Below, one piece after another: positions 9,319 to 19,872 of a stretch of 64,000 bases of DNA. Origin of the DNA: Oegoconia quadripuncta. Taxonomy: Eukaryota; Arthropoda; Insecta; Lepidoptera; Autostichidae. The stretch covers positions 32,544,836-32,608,835 of the forward strand of contig OX438748.1 in NCBI GenBank assembly GCA_949316235.1, given 5' to 3'. The stretch's first letter is position 1, and every line of letters starts with the position of its first letter. Both the position numbers and the translations under genes were made by a program. A model generated the notes under the pieces. It saw only the letters and a list, made by a program, of their open reading frames with translations. It did no database searches and had not been told where the DNA came from.

Positions 9319-10970
9319 TATTTAGCGAAATAATGATTTTTTAACGAGTGTTGTTTGTGCTCAGTGAAGGCGACTGAGAACAAGGCATTTTGAGAGTAAA
9401 CCAATAAGTAACGAGTCATAGAACTTCCTATAGTGAATTAAATATGGCGAGTGAAAATGGCATTTCACATTTATTTTATGAGGGGTTAAAAGGGGGTCAC
9501 TTTGAAGTTAACAGAAAACTGTGAATTGGAAATACGATGACAGAATTCTTGTGAATTGAAAGGTCGAAGCAAAGACAGCGTTAAAGGGAGCCCTGATTAC
9601 TGATAACGTCTTGTCGAATGAGAGTTTAATTTCCTGCCGTAGCAACAAATTAATAAAATAAAAATTGTGATACGTAGTCTATAACATGGACATAGGCTGC
9701 TCACCGTTATTCATCATCATATCAGCTGACGTCCGCTACTGAACATAGGTCATAGATATCCAGAGCGTTCGGTAGAAATCGGTCTGTATCCAACGACTTT
9801 CTGCGACATTCACCCGGTCGTAAACGTATTCCAATTTGCTAATGAACGAGAAAAAATACAACTACAAAATAATAACTTACTCTTTTAGCAATATTCGTAA
9901 CTGTTTAGAATATTTGCTGTTCATATAAGCATGAATCAGTCATATTGTATGCCTTTACGGCGGAACATAACGCTCTAAGGATTTTGTAAGACCAAATGCT
10001 ACCTGTGATTCACAATAAATGTACTTTGACTTTGACTTTGATCAGCTGCCTTGACAATGCATTTCGAGGAAATTTTCTAGGGTAGGAACCCTGTATGTAG
10101 GGCACGCCACTGATTGCAAAAAACAGTGTATACTTCTTTATACTCATAAATCGTAACTCCTAAGTATTTTTGATAATATATCCATTCATTCATTCGTTCA
10201 TTCATTCGTTCATTCGTTCATTCGTTCATTCGTATATTCCTTCGTTCGTCCGTCTGCCTTGTGGACATTCTATGCTGTACTTACCCCACCGGGCATCAGT
10301 TCTTCGAGCTAGGCACCCTGCCCACTGCTACCTCAACTTGCTAATCCGCTATGCGTCCGTGATTTTCATTCACTTACGGACTACCTCATTCCCGATCACG
10401 TAGTGAAACGCCGAGCATCGCCCTCACCATAGCTCGAAATTTCACAACAACGTGTGTGTCAAAATACCTATTACAACATTGTCAATTTTTCTAAATTATT
10501 TTTTGCATTCCATCCGAACATAAGGACTCAGAAATCGGTTCCCTGGCACAGATTAGATAACAGTGATTACGTAATTCCTGGAAGATTTAGGGGTGCGAAA
10601 ATGCAAGTTATATCTTTTCATCTTCCGCCATTTCTTTTATATGCTCTCCGTTTCAGTAGATACTCATCCTAATCAGTATGTAAAATGCCTTACTTTGCGA
10701 CATCGCTTTGATAATATTATGACTGTCTAGCTTAAGATATAAATTAAAGAAAATATTATATCAAAATAAACACAATTCAAAGCACTATTCTAGTTCTCTT
10801 GATTTACATGACAATAAATAATGTAAAATAACTACATCTATTTAAGTACAAAATTTTATTAGGAATGTTATAGCAAGCTTAATCGTTAACAATTTATTCA
10901 CAATCGGTGGTTAGGTTAAATGTAAATACAAGTAAAATTTAAAGCACAAATTTATTTAATTGCTAACTTA
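9319..10970. other. No gene; small repeat fragments and a microsatellite
   Basis: Contains a CATCATATCAGC-type repeat piece (9705-9830), a LINE-like tail ending in TTTGAC repeats (about 10013-10043) and a CATT/CGTT microsatellite (10180-10245). The moderately GC-rich 10250-10440 segment may be decayed LINE coding sequence; no frame convinced me. Confidence 0.5.
10180..10245 (+). repeat. (CATTCATTCGTT) microsatellite
   Basis: Tandem CATT/CGTT tetranucleotides, about 66 bp. It creates a spurious FIHSFIRS-type reading frame. Confidence 0.85.
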
Positions 10971-12212
10971 TACAGGGTGAATTTGAATTCGTGTAATTCC
11001 CATTCACCATATGAAACATATATACAGTTTAAAAAATAATCAAACCATTGCCACCACCAACAATCTTAATCTTTTGTCTTTTGTAAATTGTGTTTCAAAC
11101 AGTGATGTTTTGTTAATGTATTGTTCTATATTTTAAGTATCGCTCTTTGGCTGCAATAAAAAACTTACAATTGGTTTTTCCTACCTATTGTAATTTCTGT
11201 CCTCTGTTTGTTCAATGTGTGTTTGTATACTTATATGCAATAAAGTGTTAAAACAAAAGTTTCCCCAAGGCACCATAATAATAATAATAATAATAATAAA
11301 TATTTCGGACACTTACACCAATCATCTAGTCCCAAACTAAGCAAAGCTTGTGCTATGGATACTAGATAACGGATAAACATACATAAATATTTATATAAAC
11401 ATCCAAGACTCTGGAATAAATGTTCGTATTCATCATACAAACATTTACCCGTCGCGGGATTCGAACCCGCAACCGTTGGTTTCGCTGATAGGGTCACTAT
11501 CCACTACACCAATCGGTCGTCATATTCATAGCCGTATTCATCAAAAAATTTTCGATTACCCATTCAAACTCCCAGCTATAAGTATGTTTATGGAAAAAAT
11601 GTGTTTAATATGTGTATTTCCATATATAGTAATCTTCCGGACTGTTTAAAATCGCTGCATGAAAATTCTTTCAAAACGAACCTAACGAAGTGACTTCTCG
11701 ACCACTGTTTTTACAGTGTCAAGGAATATAATATGGAATATAGGAAAATATAATCATGTGTCGACTCTATTATGTAATTGTATCTTTTGTATGTATTTTT
11801 TAAATTTTGTTTTATAGAGTCACTGACTAATATTTGCATGTCTATTTCCAGGTTGAACACAATGAGCTTTTATAAGAAATAAGATCTATGATACTACTGT
11901 ATTCCCGCAAATAAACGATTTATCTTATCTTATCTTAAAGTAACCATTCTGAAACCACCTTTAGCATGGAAGTGCAACAAATTCGGGTGAATTCGGCTAT
12001 GGTTCCTAGTAGAAAGTTGTTCATAATCAGGGGTGGAGGCACCAGCCGGAAAATTGATGGAATTCTATACTAAAGTTGGTTTCGGAATGGTTTACTTTAT
12101 AATCGAAAATTTTTGGGTCCAATTTGACTATGGTTCCTTGAGGAAAGTTGTTCGTAATCAAGAGTAGCGTCACCAGTTAATGGGAATTACACGAATTCAA
12201 TTTCACCCTGTA
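10971..12212. mobile_element. 1.24-kb DNA transposon with long TIRs, no coding capacity
   Basis: Left end TACAGGGTGAATTTGAATTC and right end GAATTCAATTTCACCCTGTA are near-perfect inverted repeats extending into GTGTAATTCCCATT. TTA flanks both sides (10968-10970, 12213-12215). The interior has a nested SINE-A2 (11276-11521) and two variants of GAAAGTTGTTC..AATCA. A fragment of the same family is at about 22195-22362. Superfamily not assigned. Confidence 0.72.
11276..11521 (-). repeat. SINE-A2, full length
   Basis: Head GACGACCGATTGGTGTAGTG, B box GGTTCGAATCC near 11460. The body ends GATTGGTGTAAGTGTCCGAA, followed by an ATT tail. It sits inside the TIR element. Confidence 0.88.
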
Positions 12213-12254
12213 TTAGGCTTATTCCACAGTGTTAAACAGTCCGCTGTGGTGGGG

Positions 12255-12545
12255 TCATAATGTACCTACTTGAACTCGACACGTTTTCTTTTAGAAAACT
12301 AACCCGTTTCCTGTGAGTGTCGTAAAAGATGACTAAGGGACTTACCCGTCAAAAACATCTATAGACTTGCAACGGCGATGTGGTCACCCCCTGTCACCAT
12401 GTTCTTTTCTGTATTACGAAATGTGAACCTTGGATGTGCATAAAAAAGGCGTTTCAAGCATTAAACCTTAGCGCGTGGTGCACCCAAGCTCCATCTGTTT
12501 GGGATATCTCTGACCACCCCATTTGGGATAAAGGTCGTAACGCAA
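12255..12545 (+). repeat. Repeat X (unclassified interspersed repeat)
   Basis: Shares GACTAAGGGACTT, CTATAGACTTGCA, GTCACCCCCTGTCAC and GGGATATCTCTGACCA with 22760-23030. Antisense pieces are at 17455-17575, 18165-18310 and 45665-45785. No terminal repeats or coding frame identified. Confidence 0.6.
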
Positions 12546-12560
12546 TGTTGCGTATGCATT

Positions 12561-13018
12561 GTATATTTACAAAAAATGTCCGATTTTTTTGTGAAGTTGC
12601 TCCGTGGTTCCAAGTATTCGTACCGTGACATTTCATCTTTCACCGAAGTCTCGAAAGAAAAGCTTGCTTGTGATTTTCTTTTTGTTTAAAGTGGCTAAGT
12701 TTTGTTATAAAACCAGTATAACATACTTTCTAATTCGACACGACACCGTCTAAAAAGTATCGTATTTGTTTAAATATCGACTGCGAAGTATTGGGTATCG
12801 GATAAAAACTAGATACCAAAATGTACCTATCGATAGTTTTTCGTGTGCCTAAGCCATATACGCGTTGCGTCACGTGTGGTTTGACTAAGGTCCTTCCGAA
12901 AACCTAATAATATTTTAAAAAGGTGATTTAAATCGTCAAACAACTTTACTGTGGGACAAACTTGCATCAACGTAATTCAATAAACTTTAAGGGTGTTGAT
13001 ATATAGATGATAGAACGT
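12561..13018. other. No gene or recognised repeat
   Basis: Sequence downstream of the Wnt7 gene (minus orientation) and any short 3' UTR. Nothing recognised. Confidence 0.4.
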
Positions 13019-13180
13019 ATTTATTTATACCACTGCGTTCACATACATGCACACATATACAATATAAAATGAAATATACACACTAATAAAAACGGAAAAT
13101 ACAAAGATAGTGTGCGCCGCAGTAGCACAAATAGGTCATAACTCAGTGTGGCACATCACTCAAAGATCGAAACACTGATT
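13019..13180 (-). repeat. LINE 3' tail in the Wnt7 3' flank
   Basis: Antisense tail with GTGTGCGCCGCAGTAGCACA and a terminal TATTTATTTATA. A related copy is at 33690-33870. It lies about 155 bp downstream of the Wnt7 stop, and its TTTATT (AATAAA on the minus strand) near 13020 could serve as the Wnt7 poly(A) signal. Confidence 0.55.
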
Positions 13181-13334
13181 TTAGTTACAATCCCAACAAG
13201 TACGAGTGCATGAAAGTATATGCATATTAGTGTTCCCGTCTGCGTTGCACAGTTCATTGAATGAATTGATTTAAAAATGTATTGGAATCAAAACAACTAC
13301 AATGTCTATTGAGACTTTGATGGCAATGTTAAAG

Positions 13335-13486
13335 TCAGTTACACACATGCACTTCATTAACGGCTACACACTTCTCGCAAGAGACCCGACAACACCAGTG
13401 GAACCGGCATCGGCACTTGGTCTCCTCGATGCTTCTGACGGTGTTGTAGCCGCGGCCGCAGCAGAGGGTCTCACAGCCGCCTTCAC
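13335..13486 (-). CDS. Wnt7: Wnt7 terminal coding exon 8
   Basis: 152 nt after CTTCCACAG to a TGA at 13335-13337. Reads GEGGCETLCCGRGYNTVRS, then KCRCRFHWCCRVSCEKC and VHVCN-stop. This is the C-terminal cysteine-rich domain with CCGRG(Y)(N), C.C.FHWCC..C..C and a cysteine one residue before the end, the expected end of a Wnt protein. A SINE-A1 tail fragment begins only 17 bp upstream of the exon. The plus-strand frame here (13302-13508) is a shadow. Confidence 0.95.
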
Positions 13487-13502
13487 CTGTGGAAGAGATA
13501 AT

Positions 13503-13552
13503 ATATAATAATAAATATCATTGGATATATATACACAGCGCCATCTAGTTCC
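13503..13552 (-). repeat. SINE-A1 3' fragment beside the exon 8 acceptor
   Basis: About 50 bp of antisense SINE-A1 tail (CACAGCGCCATCTAGTTCCA) in Wnt7 intron 7. Confidence 0.65.
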
Positions 13553-13607
13553 AATCGGCTTTTATACAAAATATATATATTTTGTATAAAAGCTGACAGT
13601 TGTTATA

Positions 13608-14030
13608 TTGGGTCTTTACCTATGAAATTGGAGTTTTTTTTCTTCGTTAATCATTATGTACCCATTGCTGCGGTTTTCAAAGCTATATCCAAAATTGTTT
13701 TTTATTTGGAAAATGGAATATTATTTCAAGGTTTCACATGAAATATTTTTTAATTTCTGGGCTAAATCACATAATAAAAAAAATTTGAACAGAGCTCTTT
13801 TCATGTGCTTCCCATAATCATTTCTTAGATTCGTTGAAAATTTTATAAAGCGGTTACTGTTAAAAATTAACGATGCCTATACTTAACTTAATATTATCCG
13901 ATAATACACACAAACTTTAGCTAAATTTGTATTTGCCGTTCCCAAAAAAAAAACAAAAATATTTGTATGGAGAAAACAGTCTTAATAAAATTTGTCATGC
14001 AAAACGCCAATTTCATAGGTAAGGACCTAA
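13608..14030 (-). mobile_element. MITE-M copy filling most of Wnt7 intron 7
   Basis: 423 bp between TA duplications (13606-13607, 14031-14032). Ends TTGGGTCTTTACCTATGAAA and TTTCATAGGTAAGGACCTAA. Same interior as the other MITE-M copies, antisense. Confidence 0.87.
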
Positions 14031-14088
14031 TATATACAGACACTCTGTTATACATAACAGAGAATCAGTACATTGTTGGCTTTCTTAC

Positions 14089-14231
14089 CTCTGGAAGTTC
14101 TATTGCAGTGCCGCCCGTGTGTCCCCAGAGATCCCGTCACCAGATCAGGCTCACAGTAGGAAGGTGAAGCATCCAGATATACCAGCTCCGATTTCCTAGG
14201 CTGTCGGCCTATACCTGTGTTTTGTTTTGCC
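14089..14231 (-). CDS. Wnt7: Wnt7 coding exon 7
   Basis: 143 nt after ATTTCACAG, ending TTCCAGAG|GTAAGA (phase 1). Reads [20 protein letters not shown], then [19 protein letters not shown] and HCNRTSR. The ELVYLD..P.YC..D...GS.GT.GR.CN block is conserved in Wnts, and N-R-T is a predicted glycosylation site. The nearer acceptor ACACAG at about 14214 would break the phase, so the upstream one was chosen. A MITE-M copy ends 58 bp downstream of the donor. Confidence 0.94.
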
Positions 14232-15124
14232 CTGTGAAATAAACAAAGCAATAAAGGTAGATTAAAATTTCGAAAACGAAATGAAAATTTTGTTCAAATT
14301 AATTAAAGCAACGCCATCTATTGACACTAATTATTCAGCTGTGATTACTTGAGTAAGAGTGACGTTTATGAATTGACAAATCCCAACTGCTAAGTTCATC
14401 TTAAGCTTATTTGCGCGGCTCGCGTCTCAATCTGCAATGAGGCTTTCAGTGACCAATGACTTGCTTTTGAGCAAGGACGATAAAGTTCGTTAACTTTTGG
14501 AGGGTTCACCATGGGTTCAGAGGCGAGTTGTAATTGTGTTTTTTTTTTAAATCTTATTTAAAGAGCTTAGTCACTATGGTAGTCGCTGTGTCATTATCCA
14601 GTGCATATTTATTCGCTGTTACTCGTATTTACCCCGACACATTTACTAATTTATATTGGGCCATCAATCAATCAATCAAATACAAAAAGTATTGCACAAT
14701 TAACAAAAGCTACATGAAGAATACAGCGTACATCATTAATCACACAAAAAGGCGGCCTTATCGCTAACAGCGATCTCTTCCATGCAAACCTTAGGGTAAA
14801 GATACAAGCTACCAGTAGACGAGGTTTGCACTAATAGTAGCAATACAGGTGTATTTTATAGTTGGTAATTATTATATAACGTAAACATTAAAATACATAA
14901 ACTAAGCCTACAAACTGTAACTAGATAACTTAACTGCACTTAAAACATATAATATATTATTGACTACATAACACACACAAATTTATATATATATATCTTT
15001 ATACCCCTGTATAGAGAGAGACACTAGAGCACTCAACTAATTCAAACAGGTGTCTATGGGTAATATTAATTTGCCTTCTACATCTTTTATTACAGACATA
15101 CTTCATAAATAAATTCTAAATTAA

Positions 15125-15495
15125 AAAAAAAAAAAAAAAAAATATATGGGAAAAGTATTCTATAACCCTCTGTACAATTTGGTGGTCTTTTCAGCATTAT
15201 GATTGCAAACTTGTTAAGTGGGATGCGTTCAAAACGAAATCTGAAAGTGATAAGGTATTGTATGTCAATTAGCAATTATCGATCCAGGAAGAATTCTACG
15301 ACTGGGGTTGGATCCTTTTGTACCAGATACCCTTCTCCTTGGAACGTTCATTGAAATACTCTTTCCAAATTGTCTTACATTGATCTTTCATTTTACATTC
15401 ATCATTACAAGCCTGCCGCGCCAATTGGTCAGCTCTTTCATTGTACACGATACCAATATGAGGTGGAATCTCTGGGCTTACAGAATAATATAACA
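15125..15495 (-). repeat. LINE ORF2 RNase H-domain fragment
   Basis: Minus-strand reading around 15400-15490 gives IPPHIGIVYNERADQLARQA, the H-x-G-x2-x-NE-x-AD motif of the RNase H domain in R1/Jockey-type LINEs. It then decays into stops. Bounded by a long T/A run near 15120-15140. Confidence 0.7.
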
Positions 15496-15671
15496 GCTTA
15501 TGTTACCTTGCCTACGGTCTTGCCTTTTTGGTTCAAAACAATAAAATTGTTTCAATTTTTTTTTTATGCACGACGGGTTCGTGTTGAATTGTTGTTCAAC
15601 ATGTGACCTCCATACAATGGCGTCACTATTATAACTAAGTGAACTATCAATTAGGCTGTACCCTACCATGC

Positions 15672-15997
15672 AGCCTCCGTGGCTCAATGTAAACAATATT
15701 AGGTTTACGATTCGGAGGTCGCGGGTTCGATCCCCAGCGGGGTACATGTTTAAGTACTCGGTTTGGTTGGTGGTAGGGCATTTTAAATGTTCGCCTGGCT
15801 AGCTACGAACATCTTATCTAAATCTGCCGCCAAACAGCAATGTTAATAGCATTGTTGTATTCCGGTGTCAGAGATAAGATAGCCAGTCCCCAAATGTGTT
15901 GGGGTTTTCGGGTCAGTACACTTCTAACTTCGACCTCATCTTCATTTAACATCAGGTGTGATTGAGGTCAAGTATGAACCCGTTGTGCATAAAAAAA
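15672..15997 (+). repeat. SINE-B, full length
   Basis: GCCTCCGTGGCTCAATG head, B box near 15725, tail TCAGGTGTGATTGAGGTC and A-run. It lies in Wnt7 intron 6, 32 bp from exon 6. Confidence 0.88.
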
Positions 15998-16028
15998 AAT
16001 TATAAACTATGATTTTCTAACATCCCAC

Positions 16029-16228
16029 CTTCGTATAACAAGGTGCGTGTTCGGCGCATGCGTCGATGGTGGGGGGTGCGGGGTCACCATCTTCGCCCTA
16101 TTATACTTGTCTCTCAGTGATTTGGCGACAGTTTGGAATTGGGGCAGGGCTCTCCAGCAGGTCCTTAGTGCGCATGAGCCGGAGACGCCGTGGCATTTGC
16201 AGTCTCGTCGGACGAGGTCCTTTACTGT
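16029..16228 (-). CDS. Wnt7: Wnt7 coding exon 6 with the acylation site
   Basis: 200 nt after CTCTTTACAG, ending ATACGAAG|GTGGGA (phase 2). Reads TVKDLVRRDCKCHGVSGSC, then ALRTCWRALPQF and KSLRDKYNRAKMV. The serine in CHGVSGSC is the site palmitoleoylated by Porcupine in Wnt proteins and needed for Frizzled binding. The run after DKYN, containing HPPPSTHAPN, is the variable linker, followed by HLVIR. The downstream exon supplies the G completing the arginine codon. Confidence 0.95.
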
Positions 16229-16411
16229 CTGTAAAGAGGCTCTAGATAATATTATAAATCCTTTATCTAATCTATTTAATTCAATAAAATTTTAAATAAT
16301 ATTTCAGAAAATCAAAAAGCTTTAGCTTCACCTGTCCCGGTGTCTATCTGGGTCTATGTATGTGTTATCAAATAGTAAAAGTAAAATTTGACCCACTTTT
16401 TTTTATGGTTA

Positions 16412-16516
16412 ACTGGATACGCATTTGACCACAATCTCACCTGTTAGGAAGTGACGATCTTCGACCACATCGTCACTTTCCATCGGGTGAGATTGTGGTC
16501 AAACGCGAATGCAGTC
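16412..16516. repeat. Two LINE-J 3' tails in inverted orientation
   Basis: Left arm (about 16412-16458) is the antisense tail and right arm (16469-16516) the sense tail, GTGAGATTGTGGTCAAACGC, around a 10-base centre. Together they form a near-perfect roughly 47-bp-arm palindrome. Confidence 0.75.
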
Positions 16517-17454
16517 AATCATAAAAAAAGCAACACCTAAATAACTTTAATTACGGTTATTTACGAAAATTAAAATTTTTTATAATGTAATACCGGAAAA
16601 TGGCTGTCGGCAGACCTATTTAGGTATCTATTACTTATAATTAGATTTTACCCAGCCGTTAGACAGCCGGTAAACATCCCAACATATAGGTTTTCCCTCG
16701 TACAATGAGCAAGGATGAGTCATAGTCCACTACGCTGGTCCAATGCGGGTTGGTGACTTCAGATACCTTTAAGTTTTTAATTCTCAGGCACGCAGGTTTC
16801 CTCACGTGTTTTCCTTCACCGTTTAAGAACAGTTATACATAAAAAAAAAGTCGGATAAATGCATATAAGTAATTACATTACATTTAATAACTCATTGATA
16901 TATAGCCTGCCTGGGAATCGAACCCTATCGACCTATGTGTGCAGGTTAGAAAAAAAAAATGATTTTAATGATCTAATGAGGGCGCCACTAGATGAATTTT
17001 AGATTGCAGGCTAGTCTACTGTAAGGTCTTCAACGTATAATTCATTATTATCTACCGCATTGCGTAGATTAAGCAGCGCTCAAAGAAAAAAAAAATATAC
17101 GAATTTTTATATATTTTTATGATCATGTTCCCGTCGGAACAAAAAGCAGAGAGCAGTCGAGTTCGCATCCAACTTAATAGCGCATTCCTAATGTATCCAT
17201 CGGCATGGGTCGTTTGGCCCCGGGTGCCAATTAAGGTATTGTGCGAAATGACCGGTTTCTCGTTCAGGAGTCGCAATTACACCCCGAGCGATACGCGGGC
17301 GGTAGATCGGTGCGATTTGGTATCCTCAGTTTAGGGATCCACAATATCATCAGTCAGACGTCTCCACTAGGGTATGGCATAGCATCCTTTGACTTTGCGG
17401 ATCCAGTGCGTTTGAGGGAATTTGTATTAGATTAGAGCCCACCAGACATACATA

Positions 17455-17575
17455 TATACAACGATCTTTATCCCAAACGGGGTGGTCAGTGATATCCCAA
17501 ACATTAGCGTTTGTGTGTTCCAAAGATTCGAAGGTTGAAACAACATCCACTTTTCACCTTATGAAATACCAGCTT
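17455..17575 (-). repeat. Repeat X fragment
   Basis: Antisense TTTATCCCAAACGGGGTGG and AACAACATCCACTTTTCACC, matching the second half of the copy at 22760-23030 and the piece at 45665-45785. Confidence 0.6.
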
Positions 17576-17735
17576 TCCCTCCGCAGCTTGGCCTGCGTGG
17601 AATAAGTTTATCATTTTATCGAGATAAAAAATATCCTATATGTTAATCCAGGATATATTCTACCTTTATACCAAATTTTATCCAAATCCGTTCATACGTT
17701 TCGCCGTGATTGAGCAACAAAGAAACAAATATTTC
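17576..17735 (+). repeat. Repeat Y (GCCCGC..TTCGTC family, widespread in Lepidoptera)
   Basis: Diverged copy with GTGGAATAAGTTTATC, TTTTATCCAAATCCGTTCAT and CGTTTCGCCGTGATTGAGCA. Better copies at 24095-24312, 37030-37206, 45783-45985 and 49540-49760. Confidence 0.6.
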
Positions 17736-17769
17736 ATGGGGAGTGTTCTGAAGAACTGTTCGAGCTAAT

Positions 17770-18140
17770 ACCAGCTGTTCAATTTAACCGATACACTTCT
17801 CGCCGAAAATTAAATTTCCATCCACATCACCTGGATGAGTGGAAGTCTACCACTGTACGTTTCTCAAGAAACTTCTTACCACGTACGACCACCCTGTGGA
17901 ACGGACTTCCGGCAGCGGTATTCCCGAACGAGTACGACATTGGAACCTTCTAGAAACGAGCCTACACCTTCCTCAAAGGCCGGCAACGCATCTGTGACCC
18001 TTTTGGTGTTGCGGGTGTCCATGGGCGGCGGTGATTGCTTTCCATCAGGTGACCCGCATGCTCGTTTGCCTCCCTCTCATATATATAAAAAAAAAAAAAA
18101 AAAACAAACACCCAAACTTTCGCATTTATAATATTAGTTA
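17770..18140 (+). repeat. LINE ORF2 C-terminal fragment plus tail
   Basis: Reads [20 protein letters not shown], then [11 protein letters not shown], a stop and [14 protein letters not shown] across frame breaks. Typical of a lepidopteran Jockey-type ORF2 end. A run of A leads into a repeat Y end (ATTTATAATATTAGTTAGAA). Confidence 0.7.
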
Positions 18141-18164
18141 GAAGTCAGACTAGTTAGATTAGAT

Positions 18165-18310
18165 AGAGAAATGCACACGTGACAGGGGGTGAGCCCATCG
18201 CTGTTGAAATATGCAAATCTATAGACGTTTTTGGTGGTGTTAGTCTCCTTTTATGACACCCACCGACAGAGAGGTGTTCGTTCTATTCTATGTGAGTGTC
18301 GAAATGACAC
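18165..18310 (-). repeat. Repeat X fragment
   Basis: Antisense of GTCACCCCCTGTCAC and CTATAGATTTGCA, matching the first half of repeat X at 12300-12400. Confidence 0.55.
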
Positions 18311-18342
18311 AGTCCACCAGACAGTCAGTGTTTTTAAGTCTT

Positions 18343-18480
18343 CAACGGCCTCCGTGGTCCATAAACGATACAAGGTTTACAAGATGAAGGTCGCCAGTTC
18401 AATTCCCAACGGTTAGTACTCGGTTTGGTTGGTGGTAGGACATTTAACTGTACGCCTGACTATCACAATTTTATCTATGT
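18343..18480 (+). repeat. SINE-B 5' half, diverged
   Basis: AACGGCCTCCGTGGTCCATAA head, a degraded B box, then GGTTAGTACTCGGTTTGGTT. The 3' half is missing. Confidence 0.6.
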
Positions 18481-18585
18481 CTGCTTCCAATATTGATATT
18501 GTAAGCGGTAAAGCCGTTATGTCCCTTAAAACTATTACACTTTAAGCGACTTAGCCAGCTGTAGCTCCAGTAGTCCTTTCACATA

Positions 18586-19007
18586 TTAGGTCCTTACCTA
18601 TGAAATTGGCGTTTTGTATGAAGAATTTCATTAAGACTGTTTTCTGCATACAAACATTTTTGTTTTTTTTTTGGGAACGGCAAATCAAAATTTAGCTAAA
18701 CTTTGTGTGTATTATCGGATAACATTAAGTTAAGTATAGGCAGCGTTAATTTTTAAAAGTAACCTCTTTATAAGAGTTTCAGCGAATCTAAGAAATGATC
18801 ATGGGAAGCACATGAAAAGAGCTCTGTTCAATTTTTTTTTATTATGCGATTTAGCCTTGAACTTAAAAAATATTTCATGTGAAACCTTGAAATAATATTC
18901 CATTTTCCAAATAAAAAACAAATTTGGATATAGCTTTGAAAATCCCAGGAATTGTTACTTATGATTAACGAAGAAAAAAAACTGCAATTTCATTGGTAAA
19001 GACCCAA
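18586..19007 (+). mobile_element. MITE-M copy
   Basis: 422 bp with TA on each side. Ends TTAGGTCCTTACCTATGAAA and TTTCATTGGTAAAGACCCAA; interior as in the other copies. Confidence 0.87.
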
Positions 19008-19221
19008 TATATTCACATATATCAACAGCCTATAAGTAGTACAAGCGATTGGGAGACAAGGTGTGGTGAAAGAGTTTCCTCTAATTGCCATGGGCAGACG
19101 GGTTAGCGATTGCAGATTTCTTGGGAGCCAACCAATGACCATGCTTCCTATCACTGGTCTATGCTGTTATGCTCACAATCTCTTAGTCACCTTTTACCAT
19201 ACCCACGTGAAGAATATTATA

Positions 19222-19433
19222 CAATAAATATCTTTGCACATACACCCAGCGCCATCTAGTTCCACACTAAGCAACTAGGCTTGTATTATAGATACCAGAT
19301 GGCTGATAAACTACACAAATACTTTTTTTTGTATATAAATACACATAAATGAAAAACATCCATAACTCAGGAACACATGTTTGTATTCATCATACAAACA
19401 TATGGCCCTAGCGGGCATTCGAACCCGCAAAAG
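19222..19433 (-). repeat. SINE-A1, 5'-truncated
   Basis: Antisense body and tail (GCGCCATCTAGTTCCACACT, CATAACTCAGGAACACATG) up to the B box at about 19413. The A box is absent. Confidence 0.8.
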
Positions 19434-19615
19434 GTATTTACATCTTACCACAGTATTGTGGTGACTGGGTAGGGACTCAGCAGTGTTGCTGATTTTCAGT
19501 TCCGCCCAGTATAGTTTATGCTTAGGCGTGGCTCTGGACTGTGTAGAAATTAAATTAAAATGTCAGAATAAAGAGACCCCATCTGTCTTGTGAGCCACTT
19601 TGAACTACTTTAATA

Positions 19616-19651
19616 TCGCGAAGACGCGATTTTCTGATCGCGTCTTCGCGA
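19616..19651. repeat. Perfect 14-bp inverted repeat in a GC-rich island
   Basis: TCGCGAAGACGCGA, an 8-base spacer TTTTCTGA, then TCGCGTCTTCGCGA. It lies in an unusually CpG-rich stretch (about 19600-19830) within Wnt7 intron 5. No family recognised. Confidence 0.9.
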
Positions 19652-19872
19652 CGAACGCTAGTGCGAAAAAGGTCTCTCTCGCACCAGTGTTCGTCGAAGA
19701 AGCATTCTGTCGCTGTATGTTTTATCGCACAAGCCATGTGTCGACCAACAGAGTATCGGAACTACTCTTTCGAACCTCAGTTCTTCGCACGATTGTATTT
19801 CGAAGTTCAGTGACGGTACCTCACAGGAGAGTCCATGTGTAACATAGCGGATGAGTTTCTCACCGTAAGGAA

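Larger units (their letters stand above)
14232..16028 (-). other. Wnt7 intron 6
   Basis: Contains an antisense LINE 3'-tail piece (14745-14810, TTATCGCTAACAGCGATCTC, related to 55665-55735 and 28692-28745), an antisense LINE RNase H fragment (15125-15495) and a sense SINE-B (15672-15995). The 14270-14740 part holds nothing I recognise. Confidence 0.6.

Noticed and set aside
13302..13508. Plus-strand frame of 68 codons
   Set aside because: Shadow of Wnt7 exon 8 on the other strand.
14048..14251. 67-codon minus-strand frame taken as a small gene starting MLCLF
   Set aside because: Its first residues are intronic. The real unit is Wnt7 exon 7 starting after the CACAG acceptor at 14231.
17052..17435. 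Overlapping frames on both strands in a GC-richer patch of Wnt7 intron 5
   Set aside because: No Wnt or other domain similarity and frames are mutually exclusive; probably decayed repeat sequence.
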